From the NCBI GenBank assembly GCA_900544335.1, contig UQUS01000002.1, forward strand, positions 16,952 to 80,951: 64,000 nt of DNA, written 5' to 3'. The notes below the pieces were generated by a model. It was not told where the DNA came from. It saw only the letters and a program-made list of their open reading frames with translations, and searched no databases. The position numbers and the translations under genes were made by a program. Below are positions 8,866 to 17,801 of this stretch, in pieces. The stretch is from an uncultured Sutterella sp. (lineage in GTDB: Bacteria; Pseudomonadota; Gammaproteobacteria; Burkholderiales; Burkholderiaceae_F). Numbering within the stretch: the first letter of the stretch is position 1; each line of letters starts with the position of its first letter.

Positions 8866-9960
8866 ATGGGACTGAAATGCGCCATCGTAGGTCTACCTAA
8901 TGTCGGCAAATCCACCATTTTTAATGCCCTCACGAAAGCCGGCATTGCCGCCGAGAACTATCCGTTTTGTACCATCGAACCCAATGTCGGTATTGTGGAA
9001 GTCCCCGATAAGCGCTTAAATGCCTTAGCCGAAATCGTGCATCCGGCCCGCATTGTTCCGGCGGCCGTCGAATTTGTCGATATTGCCGGTCTTGTGGCCG
9101 GCGCAAGTAAAGGCGAAGGACTAGGAAACCAATTTTTGGCCAACATCCGCGAGTGCGATGCCATCGCTCATATCGTGCGGTGTTTTAACGACGACAACAT
9201 CGTCCACGTTTCCGGGAAGGTCGACCCTGTTAGCGATATCGAAGTGATTAACACGGAACTGGCGCTTGCCGATTTAGCGAGTGTGGAAAAAGCGCTTTCG
9301 CGCTACCAGAAACAGGCCCGTCAAGGAGGCGACAAACAAGCCTTAAAACTCGTTCTTGCCTTGGAAAAAGTGCAGCCTGTCCTTAATGAAGGACGCCCGG
9401 CGCGCGCTGCCGCACTGACAAAAGAAGAGCTTGAAGAATTGCGCCCACTCTTTTTGTTGACCCTTAAACCCGTGATGTACGTGGCCAATGTCGACGATAA
9501 AGGTTTTACGAATAATCCCCTTCTCGATGCCGTGCGTGAGTATGCGGCCAAGGAAAACGCCCCCGTTGTCGCCATCTGTGCGAAAACAGAAGCGGACATT
9601 GCCGACATGCCCCCCGAAGATAAGGAAATTTTCCTTGCGGACATGGGCATGACCGAAGCCGGGTTAGATCGCGTCATCCGAGCCGGATTTGACCTACTCG
9701 GCCTACAGACGTTCTTTACGGCCGGTCCCAAAGAAGTGCGTGCTTGGACGATTCACAAAGGCGATACCGCTCCCAAGGCCGCCGGTGTCATTCACACGGA
9801 CTTTGAGCGCGGATTTATTCGCGCCCAAACCATTGCCTATGACGACTACGTGGCACTTGGAGGAGAAAAAGGCGCCCAGGAAGCCGGCAAGATGCGCGCC
9901 GAAGGGAAAGACTACGTTGTCGCCGACGGCGATGTGATGAACTTCCTATTTAACGTTTAA
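8866..9960 (+). CDS. ychF: Redox-regulated ATPase YchF
   Basis: Universally conserved Obg-family P-loop NTPase that prefers ATP and binds the ribosome. 364 residues, normal. Walker A is GLPNVGKST (9-17), switch region DIAGLVAGASKGEGLGNQFL, and the C-terminal TGS-like domain ends with the invariant GKDYVVADGDVMNFLFNV. Good ribosome site AAGGAA. The pth-ychF adjacency is widespread in proteobacteria. Confidence 0.97.
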   Translation: MGLKCAIVGLPNVGKSTIFNALTKAGIAAENYPFCTIEPNVGIVEVPDKRLNALAEIVHPARIVPAAVEFVDIAGLVAGASKGEGLGNQFLANIRECDAIAHIVRCFNDDNIVHVSGKVDPVSDIEVINTELALADLASVEKALSRYQKQARQGGDKQALKLVLALEKVQPVLNEGRPARAAALTKEELEELRPLFLLTLKPVMYVANVDDKGFTNNPLLDAVREYAAKENAPVVAICAKTEADIADMPPEDKEIFLADMGMTEAGLDRVIRAGFDLLGLQTFFTAGPKEVRAWTIHKGDTAPKAAGVIHTDFERGFIRAQTIAYDDYVALGGEKGAQEAGKMRAEGKDYVVADGDVMNFLFNV

Positions 9961-9982
9961 CGCAATCGACGTCGTTGCAAGG

Positions 9983-10012
9983 AGCCGGCCGGTGTTTCGA
10001 GCCGGCTTTTTT
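9983..10012 (+). terminator. Terminator after ychF
   Basis: AGCCGGC (9983-9989) pairs with GCCGGCT (10001-10007) followed by a T run that overlaps the stop codon of the convergent yggT gene. Confidence 0.8.
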
Positions 10013-10562
10013 AAAGCACCAAAAGGCCGGTACTTGCCGGAACGATGAGAAAGCCCTGCAGGGCCGAAAGCACGATAAAAAGCACAATCGGCGTTAAATC
10101 GAGCCGTCCGATATTCGGAATAAACCGACGCAGGGGGCGCAGGAAAGGTTCCATTAAGGTCGCGAGCAAGGCGTAGTACGGCGAAAACGGATTGGCAACA
10201 AAACTCATCACGCAGTAAAAAATCAAGCCCCACGTAATTAGGTCTGTGGCCCAGCGCAGCACGAGTGCAACCGGAGCAATCGCAAATGCAAGGCCGGTGG
10301 CCGGAAATCCCGTCACTTCGTGCGTAAGCAGTGTGACCACGACGGCAACGAGTAAGGCACTCATAAGACTTGCCCATTCCCAATTGCCCCTCGGACGAAT
10401 AATGTAGGAAATCGGATTGACAAGCCAATCGGTTAATTTCCAGGCAAACCGTACCATCGGGTCTCTCGGGCTGATAGCCAAAGACCAAAGATAGGCTCTT
10501 AGAATCAGGACACAGCCCAAAATAGATGCGACAAGATTGACCAACCAAAAAACAAAACTCAT
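10011..10562 (-). CDS. YggT family integral membrane protein
   Basis: 183 residues with two tandem YggT-type halves, each having hydrophobic helices (MSFVFWLVNLVASILGCVL at the N-terminus, ITWGLIFYCVMSFVA in the second half) and the characteristic PFLRPLRRFIPNIGRLDLTP motif. Linked in the literature to osmotic tolerance and division-related membrane functions; the exact role is unknown. The ATG at 10562 has AAGG upstream. It is 25 bases downstream of ampD on the same strand. Confidence 0.85.
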   Translation of the reverse strand: MSFVFWLVNLVASILGCVLILRAYLWSLAISPRDPMVRFAWKLTDWLVNPISYIIRPRGNWEWASLMSALLVAVVVTLLTHEVTGFPATGLAFAIAPVALVLRWATDLITWGLIFYCVMSFVANPFSPYYALLATLMEPFLRPLRRFIPNIGRLDLTPIVLFIVLSALQGFLIVPASTGLLVL

Positions 10563-10587
10563 TGTCAAACCTTTTAATCAAACCGAT

Positions 10588-11226
10588 TTAAGTAAGACGG
10601 TGCGTTAGGCTCGCATCGTACACAGCTTTTTCCATGCAAGCCGCAGCGCCCGGAAATTCAGGGTTTCCGAAAGCGGATTTTCGCCTTTGCAGGTACTGCC
10701 AGTCAAAGTAAGGACCCGGATCGGTCTTTCTTCCCGGAGCCACATCACTATGGGCCACAACCGCTCCAATGGCGTAGCGCCGCGAAAGTGCCTTTAATAC
10801 CTCCAAAAGTGCCGCATACTGCGCCTTTTGAAAGGGCTCACTCTCGGTGCCTTCAAGCTCAATGCCGACGGAGTAATCGTTGCAATTGTCGCACCCCATA
10901 AAAGAGCTTACGCCGGCATGCCAGGCTCGGTCGTTACACGAAACAAACTGAAAAACTTTTCCGTCCCGCGCAATGAGAAAATGCGAGGAAACGCGCAATC
11001 CCGCCAAGTCCGCCAAGCGCGGATCTTTCGTCACATCGAGCGTCCCGAGAAATAGTTCGGCCACATCGCCCGTCGCAAAACATCCGGGCGGCAAACTGAT
11101 GCAATGAAGGATAACGAGGGTCGGCGTAACTCCCTCGGGTCGCTCGTTAAAGTGGGAAGACGCGAGGTGCTCCACGCCATCGCACCAGCCGTCTTTTCCC
11201 AAGCGTAGAGCCTTACTACGAGGCAT
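10588..11226 (-). CDS. ampD: 1,6-anhydro-N-acetylmuramyl-L-alanine amidase
   Basis: Cytosolic zinc amidase that cleaves the peptide from anhydro-muropeptides in murein recycling. 212 residues. Zinc ligands by family comparison are His41 (ILHCISLPPG), His159 and Asp169 (AHSDVAPGRKTDPG), with catalytic Glu123 in VGIELEG. The residue after the first zinc His is Cys where AmpD usually has Asn. Overlaps the upstream PP0621-type gene by 11 bases. Loss of AmpD derepresses AmpC in many species, but no ampR or ampC is in this window. Confidence 0.93.
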   Translation of the reverse strand: MPRSKALRLGKDGWCDGVEHLASSHFNERPEGVTPTLVILHCISLPPGCFATGDVAELFLGTLDVTKDPRLADLAGLRVSSHFLIARDGKVFQFVSCNDRAWHAGVSSFMGCDNCNDYSVGIELEGTESEPFQKAQYAALLEVLKALSRRYAIGAVVAHSDVAPGRKTDPGPYFDWQYLQRRKSAFGNPEFPGAAACMEKAVYDASLTHRLT

Positions 11227-11455
11227 GTTTTCCTCGCGCCTTGGCTCGACACGCTTCCGAACAATATTTCACGCCGGCTCCGAGTACGGCCTCGTCTTCC
11301 GGAAAGTGCGTTCCGCAGACAGGACACTCGCACATGTGCACGACAAACGGAATCTTGGAGCGCTTTTTCTTTGTCGGCTTTCGTGCACTGAGCGCCGTCC
11401 GAATCAGGGCATAAAGAATAATGCCCAGCCCGACAAAAAAGAGAATTCGACCCAT
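11216..11455 (-). CDS. Small membrane zinc-ribbon protein, PP0621 family
   Basis: 79 residues: one N-terminal transmembrane helix (ILFFVGLGIILYALIRTAL), a basic linker, then a Cys4 motif CECPVCGTHFPED and CSEACRA typical of the PP0621 family found next to ampD. No known activity. Ribosome site AGGA 7 bases before the ATG. Sits in an operon with the CcsA-like gene (9 bases) and ampD (overlap). Confidence 0.82.
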   Translation of the reverse strand: MGRILFFVGLGIILYALIRTALSARKPTKKKRSKIPFVVHMCECPVCGTHFPEDEAVLGAGVKYCSEACRAKARGKHAS

Positions 11456-11464
11456 CGCAAGATC

Positions 11465-12277
11465 CTACGAGAAAAAGATTTCAATCATAAATCGATACCC
11501 CAGATACGCGACGGCAAGTGTTCCGGCTCCGGCCCAAAACCAACAAAGCGCCACGCGTCCGCGCCAATGGAAGAAATAGCGCCCTGCCAACAGCACGGCA
11601 AAAAGGAGCCAGGAAAGCCACGTTAATACCGTCTTGTGATCAAATCCGATGGCCACATGCCACACTTCGCTTGTAGTCAGTGCCCCGAAAATGAGCACGC
11701 AACTTAAGCATAGGAAGGCACAGACGACAATTCGGAACAAAATCCGTTCCATGGCCATCAAATCGGGCATATTCGAGAGCCACCCGGTATCGACCGACCG
11801 GTCCGGATGCTTCATTTTGCGAGAAAAAACGGAAATGAGCACGGCCTGCACGGCGGCATCGACGATAAAGCCGTAGGCTGCCAAAGCAAATCCGATATGC
11901 GCCTTAAAGGCAAACGTCGGGGCAGTCAAAATCACCGGGGCCGGAAACAGTTCCGGCACAAGGGAGGCCGGGGCAGCTAAAAGGAGCACGAACCCCGTCA
12001 GAATCGTGACGCGACGAACCGCGCTTTCGACCAAGATGACAAAGACGGCGGCTAAAAGCACGCAGGAAAGCGCCAACGCAAATCCGAAATGCACCTGAAA
12101 GTCGGAAAAGACAGCGGTGTAGACGGCAAGCGCGTGCAAAACAAGTGCCAAGGATGCCCCGTAGAGCACCCCGCGCGGCGCTTTGGCGGCAGGCGTACGC
12201 AACACGGAAAGAATTCGCCATGCGAAAACCGCATATAAAAACGCCGCAGCCCACGATAAAGAAAACACACCCTGCAT
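11465..12277 (-). CDS. CcsA/YpjD-like cytochrome c assembly-related inner-membrane protein
   Basis: 270 residues with eight or so hydrophobic helices. Two conserved histidines and WLSWLLFAVLLAGRYFFHWRG with the end YRFMIEIFFS fit the YpjD/CcsA-like family that lies divergent from ffh in many proteobacteria. Whether it handles heme is not known. First gene of the reverse ccsA-PP0621-ampD-yggT transcript; divergent promoters with ffh should be between 12278 and 12445. Confidence 0.8.
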   Translation of the reverse strand: MQGVFSLSWAAAFLYAVFAWRILSVLRTPAAKAPRGVLYGASLALVLHALAVYTAVFSDFQVHFGFALALSCVLLAAVFVILVESAVRRVTILTGFVLLLAAPASLVPELFPAPVILTAPTFAFKAHIGFALAAYGFIVDAAVQAVLISVFSRKMKHPDRSVDTGWLSNMPDLMAMERILFRIVVCAFLCLSCVLIFGALTTSEVWHVAIGFDHKTVLTWLSWLLFAVLLAGRYFFHWRGRVALCWFWAGAGTLAVAYLGYRFMIEIFFS

Positions 12278-12445
12278 TCTTCAAAAAATCCTTGTTCCGA
12301 ATTGCTCTTTAAAGCAAGTCGCAACGGGCATTCTTGCCGTACAATGAACCCCGACTTCGAACCGGCCGAAGCCGATATGATTGTAGTCAAACTCTCGGAG
12401 AATCGGCGAGACGGCCCACGCAATGCTTTTACCGCTACAAAGACC

Positions 12446-13870
12446 ATGTTTGATACTTTAACAACAAAGTTGGCCCGCATCGTCAAAACCATGCGCGGTC
12501 AAGCTCGACTCACCGAAGAAAATACGCGCGACATGCTCCGCGAAGTCCGCTTGGCGCTTTTAGAGGCCGACGTGGCTTTGCCGGTTGTGCGGGAACTCAC
12601 AAGTCGCATTAAAGCCCGTGCCCTCGGGCAGGAAGTCATCGGAACCTTAAATCCCGGACAGGCCCTGGTCGGTGTTGTCGAAAAAGAACTCACCGATGTC
12701 ATCGGGGGCGACTTATCGCGCGATGAGTTAAGCATTCACTTGAATGTTCAGCCGCCCGCCGTCATCCTCCTTGCCGGTTTGCAGGGCGCCGGTAAAACGA
12801 CAACAGCCGGGAAACTCGCGAAGTACTTAAAAGAAACCTTCGGCAAAAAAGTGCTCACCGCATCGGCCGACGTCTATCGGCCCGCTGCCATCGAACAGTT
12901 AAAAGCCGTCAGTGCCCAAGCCGGAGCAGACTTTTTCCCGAGCACGGTCGGTCAAGACCCCTTAGCGATTGCTCAAGAGGCTCTCGATGACGCGCGGCGG
13001 CATTTTTACGACGTCCTGATTGTGGATACGGCCGGGCGCCTGGCCGTTGATGAGGCGATGATGCAGGAAGTCTCGCGCTTAGCAGACTATCTAAAGCCGG
13101 CGGAAAACCTGTTTGTCGTGGACTCCATGCTCGGCCAAGATGCCGTGAACACGGCCCGAGCTTTTAACGAGCGCCTCGCGTTAACGGGCGTGATTCTGAC
13201 GAAAACGGACGGCGACAGTCGCGGGGGTGCGGCGCTTTCGGTGCGCATGGTCACCGGCAAACCCATCAAATTCGTCGGTACCGGAGAAAAACTCGACGGC
13301 TTCGAGCCCTTTAATCCCGAGCAGATGGCAGGTCGCATCCTCGGCATGGGCGACATTGTCTCGCTCGTGAAGGATGTGACGAAAAACGTCAACATCGAAG
13401 AGGCAAAGAAAATCGCCGAAAAGATGAAATCGGGCAGTCGGTTTGACTTGGAAGATTTCCGAGCCCAGATTTCGCAGGTGAAAAACATGGGAAACTTTTC
13501 CAGCCTCGTGGAAAAGCTTCCGGCCCAATTTCAGGAAGCCGCCTCTCGCGTGAACGATGAGGCCGCTTCGCGCTCGATTCGCCACACCGAAGGCATTCTC
13601 AATTCGATGACTCCTTTTGAACGGCGCAATCCGGACATTATCAAAGCCAGTCGCAAGCGTCGTATTGCCGCCGGAGCCGGTGTTTCCGTTCAGGAAGTCA
13701 ATCGTGTTCTCAAACAATTCGAGCAAACACGCGATGTGATGAAGAAGATGAAAAAAGGCGGTCTCGGACGCCTGATGCGCTCGCTCGGAGGCGGGTTCCC
13801 GGGCATGGGCGGAGGCTTTCCGGGCATGGGCGGGGGACTACCTCCGGGAATGGGCGGTTTTCCTCGGTAA
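12446..13870 (+). CDS. ffh: Signal recognition particle protein Ffh
   Basis: GTPase that binds 4.5S RNA and signal sequences for cotranslational targeting. 474 residues from the ATG at 12446, giving the family start MFDTLTTKLARIVKTMRG; the frame runs open further upstream without family similarity. N domain 1-90; G domain with GLQGAGKTTTAGKLA (from 111), DTAGR and TKTDGDSRGGAAL; M domain from about 310 ending in a Met/Gly-rich tail of GGGFPGMG repeats. No 4.5S RNA gene was recognised in the window. Confidence 0.97.
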   Translation: MFDTLTTKLARIVKTMRGQARLTEENTRDMLREVRLALLEADVALPVVRELTSRIKARALGQEVIGTLNPGQALVGVVEKELTDVIGGDLSRDELSIHLNVQPPAVILLAGLQGAGKTTTAGKLAKYLKETFGKKVLTASADVYRPAAIEQLKAVSAQAGADFFPSTVGQDPLAIAQEALDDARRHFYDVLIVDTAGRLAVDEAMMQEVSRLADYLKPAENLFVVDSMLGQDAVNTARAFNERLALTGVILTKTDGDSRGGAALSVRMVTGKPIKFVGTGEKLDGFEPFNPEQMAGRILGMGDIVSLVKDVTKNVNIEEAKKIAEKMKSGSRFDLEDFRAQISQVKNMGNFSSLVEKLPAQFQEAASRVNDEAASRSIRHTEGILNSMTPFERRNPDIIKASRKRRIAAGAGVSVQEVNRVLKQFEQTRDVMKKMKKGGLGRLMRSLGGGFPGMGGGFPGMGGGLPPGMGGFPR

Positions 13871-13882
13871 GGACTCCGATCA

Positions 13883-14620
13883 ATGGAACAGAAACCGACT
13901 CGACTTGACTATTTTGAGACGCCGGCCGGAAAAACCGATTGTGCTTGGCAGGTCGGAGCTTTTGCGCGTTTTGCCGCGCTTTCGGTTCCCTGTGCTTTGC
14001 AATTGGGTGTGCCGACCGTAGCGGCACTTTCCCAGACCAAGGCCGCTTTAAAAATCCTCGCTTGTGACAGAAATCCGATGCGACATGATGCGGAACACTC
14101 TCTTCTCTTGTGTGAAGAGACGGCCGTGCCGCTGCAAACAGAATCGGTTGATCTTATTGTCTGGCCGCACGGCCTTGATAAGCGACCGGACAACACGGCG
14201 GTTCTCTCGGAAATCAGTCGGCTTCTTGCCCCCGAAGGGCTTCTTGTCGTCACGTTTTTTAACCGCATCGGCGCGTGGAATTTACGTCGAAAGCTTTCCA
14301 TCGGCCCGACGCTTTTCCCGGACGATTTGTGCCCGTGCACAGTCACCTCAGCCAAAGAACAACTGGCAAAAGCAGGGCTTACGGTCCAGGGGGGTTCCTT
14401 CGGCGTGTACGGCATCAGCAGTAAGACCGGCACGTTTGAGAAAACGGCACTGGAACTTGCCGGTGACAGGTGGTGGCCTGTTCTCGGCAACCTGGTGATT
14501 CTCGTTGCGAAAAAGCGCGTTTCGGGCATAAAACTCATCGGCAAAGCCCAATTTGCCAAGCCGAAACTGGCGTTTCCGAACGCCGTGCCGGCCGGCAACA
14601 CCAGCAAGGGATTGATATGA
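13883..14620 (+). CDS. YafS-like class I methyltransferase with degenerate motif I
   Basis: 245 residues. The later methyltransferase blocks are visible (VDLIVWPHGLDKRPDNTAVL, LAPEGLLVVTFFN), but the glycine-rich SAM loop is not canonical: the corresponding stretch LQLGVPTVAALSQTKAALKI lacks GxGxG. Gene order methyltransferase-rnhA-dnaQ parallels the yafS-rnhA-dnaQ region of enterobacteria. It overlaps rnhA by ATGA. Substrate is unknown; it could have weak or no SAM binding. Confidence 0.75.
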   Translation: MEQKPTRLDYFETPAGKTDCAWQVGAFARFAALSVPCALQLGVPTVAALSQTKAALKILACDRNPMRHDAEHSLLLCEETAVPLQTESVDLIVWPHGLDKRPDNTAVLSEISRLLAPEGLLVVTFFNRIGAWNLRRKLSIGPTLFPDDLCPCTVTSAKEQLAKAGLTVQGGSFGVYGISSKTGTFEKTALELAGDRWWPVLGNLVILVAKKRVSGIKLIGKAQFAKPKLAFPNAVPAGNTSKGLI

Positions 14621-15084
14621 CCGATACAGCGTTACACATTTGGACGGACGGCGCCTGCAAGTACAATCCCGGTCCGGGAGGTTGGGGCGTATATATGCAA
14701 TACGGCGAGCGTACGCTCGAACTTTGCGGGGGCGAGCCGCAGACCACGAATAACCGCATGGAACTGACAGCCGCCATACAGGCGCTCAAAGCCGTCAAAC
14801 GTCCCTGCCCGATTGTCTTTCACGTCGATAGTTCCTATGTCAAGGACGGGATTACGCAGTGGATTCACGCCTGGAAAGCCAAGGGCTGGAAAAATTCCAA
14901 GCGCGAACCCGTGAAAAACGCGGACCTTTGGCAAACACTCGATGCCCTCATCGGCCGCTTTACCGTCACGTGGGTCTGGGTCAAGGGACACAACGGGGAT
15001 CCGGGCAACGAAAAGGCCGATGCGCTTGCCAACAAGGGCGTTGCCCCCTATTTGGAAACTAACGTATGCGACAAATCAGTTTAG
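14617..15084 (+). CDS. rnhA: Ribonuclease HI
   Basis: Cleaves RNA in RNA-DNA hybrids. 155 residues from the ATG at 14617, which overlaps the stop of the methyltransferase gene. Catalytic DEDD set: Asp11 (WTDGACKYNPGPGG), Glu49 (NNRMEL), Asp71 (VDSSYV), Asp135 (NEKADALA), with His125 nearby. The basic protrusion WIHAWKAKGWKNSKR is present. It overlaps dnaQ by 19 bases, a strong sign of translational coupling. Confidence 0.97.
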   Translation: MTDTALHIWTDGACKYNPGPGGWGVYMQYGERTLELCGGEPQTTNNRMELTAAIQALKAVKRPCPIVFHVDSSYVKDGITQWIHAWKAKGWKNSKREPVKNADLWQTLDALIGRFTVTWVWVKGHNGDPGNEKADALANKGVAPYLETNVCDKSV

Positions 15085-15821
15085 ATACGGAAACAACCGG
15101 CCGAATGGTCGAAGAGGGCGACCGTATTGTGGAAATCGGTTGCGTGGAACTTGTGGGACGCGCGCTTTCCGACAATCCGAAATATTACTTTCACCTGTAC
15201 TTAAATCCCGAGCGCGATGTTCCCGAAGAGGTCGTCAAGATTCACGGTCTGACTACCGAGTTTCTCCAAGATAAGCCCCTTTTTGCCGATGTGGCCGATT
15301 CGTTCCTTGACTTTATCAAAGGCGCAGAACTCATTATTCACAACGCCGAATTTGACGTCGGCTTTTTAGATGCGGAATTGCAACGAGCCGGCAAAGGGAA
15401 ACTGACGGACTACTGCTCGAAAATCACCGATACGCTTTCCATCGCCCGCACGATTTTCCCGGGCTTAAGAAACAACCTGGACATTTTGTGTACCCGGTAC
15501 GAGATTGACAATTCGTCTCGTACGTTGCACGGGGCTCTTTTGGACGCGCACCTTTTGGCCGAAGTGTATTTGGCCATGACCCGTAAGCAAGAATCTCTTT
15601 TGGAGGTGCTTTCCGGCGAGTCCGACACACCGGATCCGATTCCGAGCCCGGGGTCGTTTATTGTCGCGCAGGCGACAGGCGAGGAACTTGCCGAGCACGA
15701 AGCCTTTTTAGACCGCATCGATAAAAAGTGCAAGACAGGCGCCTTGTGGAGAGCTAAAGACGCCCCCGAGTCCTCGCACAAGGCGGAAAAGAACGAAACA
15801 CTTGGGGCAAAACCCGCCTGA
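15066..15821 (+). CDS. dnaQ: DNA polymerase III epsilon subunit, 3'-5' exonuclease
   Basis: Proofreading subunit of the replicative polymerase. 251 residues. ExoI LDTETTG (Asp7, Glu9), ExoII HNAEFDVGFLD (Asp97), ExoIII HGALLDAHLLA (His155, Asp160). The C-terminal 60 residues are the flexible alpha-binding tail. Start at the ATG inside rnhA. Confidence 0.96.
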   Translation: MRQISLDTETTGRMVEEGDRIVEIGCVELVGRALSDNPKYYFHLYLNPERDVPEEVVKIHGLTTEFLQDKPLFADVADSFLDFIKGAELIIHNAEFDVGFLDAELQRAGKGKLTDYCSKITDTLSIARTIFPGLRNNLDILCTRYEIDNSSRTLHGALLDAHLLAEVYLAMTRKQESLLEVLSGESDTPDPIPSPGSFIVAQATGEELAEHEAFLDRIDKKCKTGALWRAKDAPESSHKAEKNETLGAKPA

Positions 15822-15838
15822 AATTTCGGGATTTTTTC
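15818..15838 (+). terminator. Weak terminator overlapping the dnaQ stop
   Basis: CCTGA and TCGGG pair (one G-T pair) around the loop AATT, followed by six T. The stem is only five pairs, so termination may be partial. Confidence 0.4.
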
Positions 15839-15888
15839 GGCATAGTGCCCTGAAAACCGTTAAACTGACGCTTCTTTGTGCACGTGCG

Positions 15889-15925
15889 GCAACCCCTGAA
15901 AACATCGGTTGCTCTGTGTTTTTTT
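15889..15925 (+). promoter_or_regulatory. Hairpin and T run in the metN leader, possible attenuator
   Basis: GCAACC (15889-15894) pairs with GGTTGC (15907-15912) and seven T follow at 15919-15925, 18 bases before the metN start. The position suggests control of metNI expression. It does not match a complete known SAM riboswitch by eye. Confidence 0.35.
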
Positions 15926-15943
15926 GTCGTCGGAAAAACTTTC

Positions 15944-16996
15944 ATGATTAAACTCGAACATATCACGCAGCGCTTTAGAACCCCCGAAGGCGGGGATTTT
16001 TACGCTTTGCGGGATGTTTCCTTGGAAATTCACAGAAAAGAGATTTTCGGCATCATCGGACGGTCCGGTGCCGGCAAATCCACCTTGGTGCGTTGCATTA
16101 ACTTACTCAATCGCCCGACTCAGGGGGTCGTGACCGTCGACGGCGTGTGTTTGAATTCCCTTAACGAAAGGGATTTGCGCAAGATGCGTCAGCACATCGC
16201 CATGATTTTTCAGCACTTTAATATCCTTTCGACGCGGACCGTCTATGAAAACGTGTCCTTCCCGCTCGAGTTAATCGGATTAAAGGGCGAACAGATTCGC
16301 CGCAAGGTTGAGCCGCTCATTGAGCTCGTGGGTCTGACAGAGCACCGACACAAATACCCGGCACAGCTTTCTGGCGGACAAAAGCAGCGCGTCGGCATCG
16401 CCCGGGCCTTGGCAAGCGACCCGAAAGTGCTTTTAAGCGATGAGGCCACAAGCGCCTTAGATCCCGAAACAACCGTTGCCACATTAGATCTTTTGAAAAA
16501 GATTAACAAAGAACTCGGGCTGACGATTGTCATGATCACGCACCAAATGGACGTGGTCAAACAAATTTGCGACCGCGTGGCCGTGATGAATGCCGGGGAA
16601 GTCGTTGAGGAAGGGGACGTACTCGATATCTTCCGCAATCCGCAGCACGAAACCACTCGTAAGATGGTCGGCACCGTCATGGCACAAACCATTCCTCCGT
16701 CGATGATCGAGCGCCTTCGCGCCGCCATCAAGGGAAGTTCCGGAGAGCAAAGCGAACACATCCTGCGACTGACGTTTATCGGAGACGAAGTCGACAGGCC
16801 CGTCATTAGCGAAGCTTCGCGCCTTTTTAATGTGAACCTGAGTATTTTGCTAGCCAACGTCGATCAGATTCAGGGCAAAAACTTCGGCACACTCACCGTC
16901 ATGCTGCAGTGCCCGCAGGAAACGCTGGAAAAGACCGTGCAGTACCTGCGCGACCAGAACGTGACCGTCAAGGAGATTACCAATTATGTCCTCTGA
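15944..16996 (+). CDS. metN: Methionine ABC transporter ATP-binding protein
   Basis: ATPase of the D/L-methionine importer. 350 residues from the ATG at 15944; the frame extends upstream without similarity. Walker A GRSGAGKST (39-47), signature LSGGQKQRVGIARAL, Walker B VLLSDEATSALDPE, and a C-terminal NIL (ACT-like) domain from about 270 that senses methionine in homologues. Overlaps metI by 11 bases. No metQ lipoprotein gene is present in the window. Confidence 0.95.
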   Translation: MIKLEHITQRFRTPEGGDFYALRDVSLEIHRKEIFGIIGRSGAGKSTLVRCINLLNRPTQGVVTVDGVCLNSLNERDLRKMRQHIAMIFQHFNILSTRTVYENVSFPLELIGLKGEQIRRKVEPLIELVGLTEHRHKYPAQLSGGQKQRVGIARALASDPKVLLSDEATSALDPETTVATLDLLKKINKELGLTIVMITHQMDVVKQICDRVAVMNAGEVVEEGDVLDIFRNPQHETTRKMVGTVMAQTIPPSMIERLRAAIKGSSGEQSEHILRLTFIGDEVDRPVISEASRLFNVNLSILLANVDQIQGKNFGTLTVMLQCPQETLEKTVQYLRDQNVTVKEITNYVL

Positions 16997-17639
16997 AATG
17001 ATTTGGATGCTCTTTGACTCGTTTGTCGACACCTGCATCATGGTCGGCATTTCGGGCCTACTCGGGTCCCTTTTCGGCATTCCACTCGGCGTTTTGCTCT
17101 ATGCCACGTCCGCCAAGGGCATCGCTCCGATGCCGATTTCCAACCAAGTGGTCGGCTGGATTGTCAACGCCGTGCGCTCGACGCCCTTTATCATTTTGAT
17201 GGTTGCCATCATTCCGCTCACGCGGTTTATTGCCGGAACGTCCATCGGAACGGCAGCCGCCATCGTGCCCCTGACAATTGCCGTCACTCCCCTTATTGCT
17301 CGCTTGGTGGAAACCAGTCTTCGCGAAGTCGACCCGGGACTGGTGGAAGCGGCCCTGGCGATGGGAGCCACCGATTACCAGATTATCTCCAAAGTGCTTT
17401 TGCCGGAAGCTCTACCGGGGATTGTGGCGGGACTGACCATCAGTTTTATTTCGCTCATCAGTGCTTCGGCCATGGCAGGTGCCATCGGCGGCGGCGGTTT
17501 AGGCGACATGGGCATTCGGTACGGGTACCAGCGCTTTATGCCCGATGTGATGTGCGCCGTGGTGGTCATTTTGATTGCGTTTGTCCAGTCCATTCAGAGT
17601 TTAGGTGACTGGATTGTTCTAAAACTAAGACACAAGTAA
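16986..17639 (+). CDS. metI: Methionine ABC transporter permease
   Basis: 217 residues with five hydrophobic helices. The coupling EAA loop is EAALAMGATDYQIISKVLLPEALPG (key residues EAA, G and LP at its end), as in MetI proteins. Forms the membrane channel with MetN. Start codon lies inside the metN end. Followed by a tRNA gene rather than the usual metQ, so the binding protein must be encoded elsewhere. Confidence 0.94.
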   Translation: MSSEMIWMLFDSFVDTCIMVGISGLLGSLFGIPLGVLLYATSAKGIAPMPISNQVVGWIVNAVRSTPFIILMVAIIPLTRFIAGTSIGTAAAIVPLTIAVTPLIARLVETSLREVDPGLVEAALAMGATDYQIISKVLLPEALPGIVAGLTISFISLISASAMAGAIGGGGLGDMGIRYGYQRFMPDVMCAVVVILIAFVQSIQSLGDWIVLKLRHK

Positions 17640-17669
17640 CGCGAAAATCGGGCATAATTGCGAGCCTGT

Positions 17670-17743
17670 GCGGGCGTAGTTCAATGGCAGAACGAAAGCT
17701 TCCCAAGCTTTATACGAGGGTTCGATTCCCTTCGCCCGCTCCA
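17670..17743 (+). tRNA. tRNA-Gly (CCC)
   Basis: 74 bases with encoded CCA. Acceptor GCGGGCG/CGCCCGC, anticodon stem AAAGC/GCTTT closing loop TTCCCAA, anticodon CCC, T-arm GGGTTCGATTCCC. A CATAAT box at 17653-17658 may be its -10 element, with no clear -35. Confidence 0.95.
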
Positions 17744-17751
17744 CGCATTTG

Positions 17752-17782
17752 AAAAAACGGATCAGGTCGGTCCGTTTTTTTA
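17752..17782 (+). terminator. Terminator after tRNA-Gly
   Basis: AAAAAACGGA (17752-17761) pairs with TCCGTTTTTT (17771-17780), followed by T. The stem is A/T rich at the base and could stop transcription in either direction. Confidence 0.8.
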
Positions 17783-17801
17783 ACGTTTTTTTCCATAGTC
17801 C

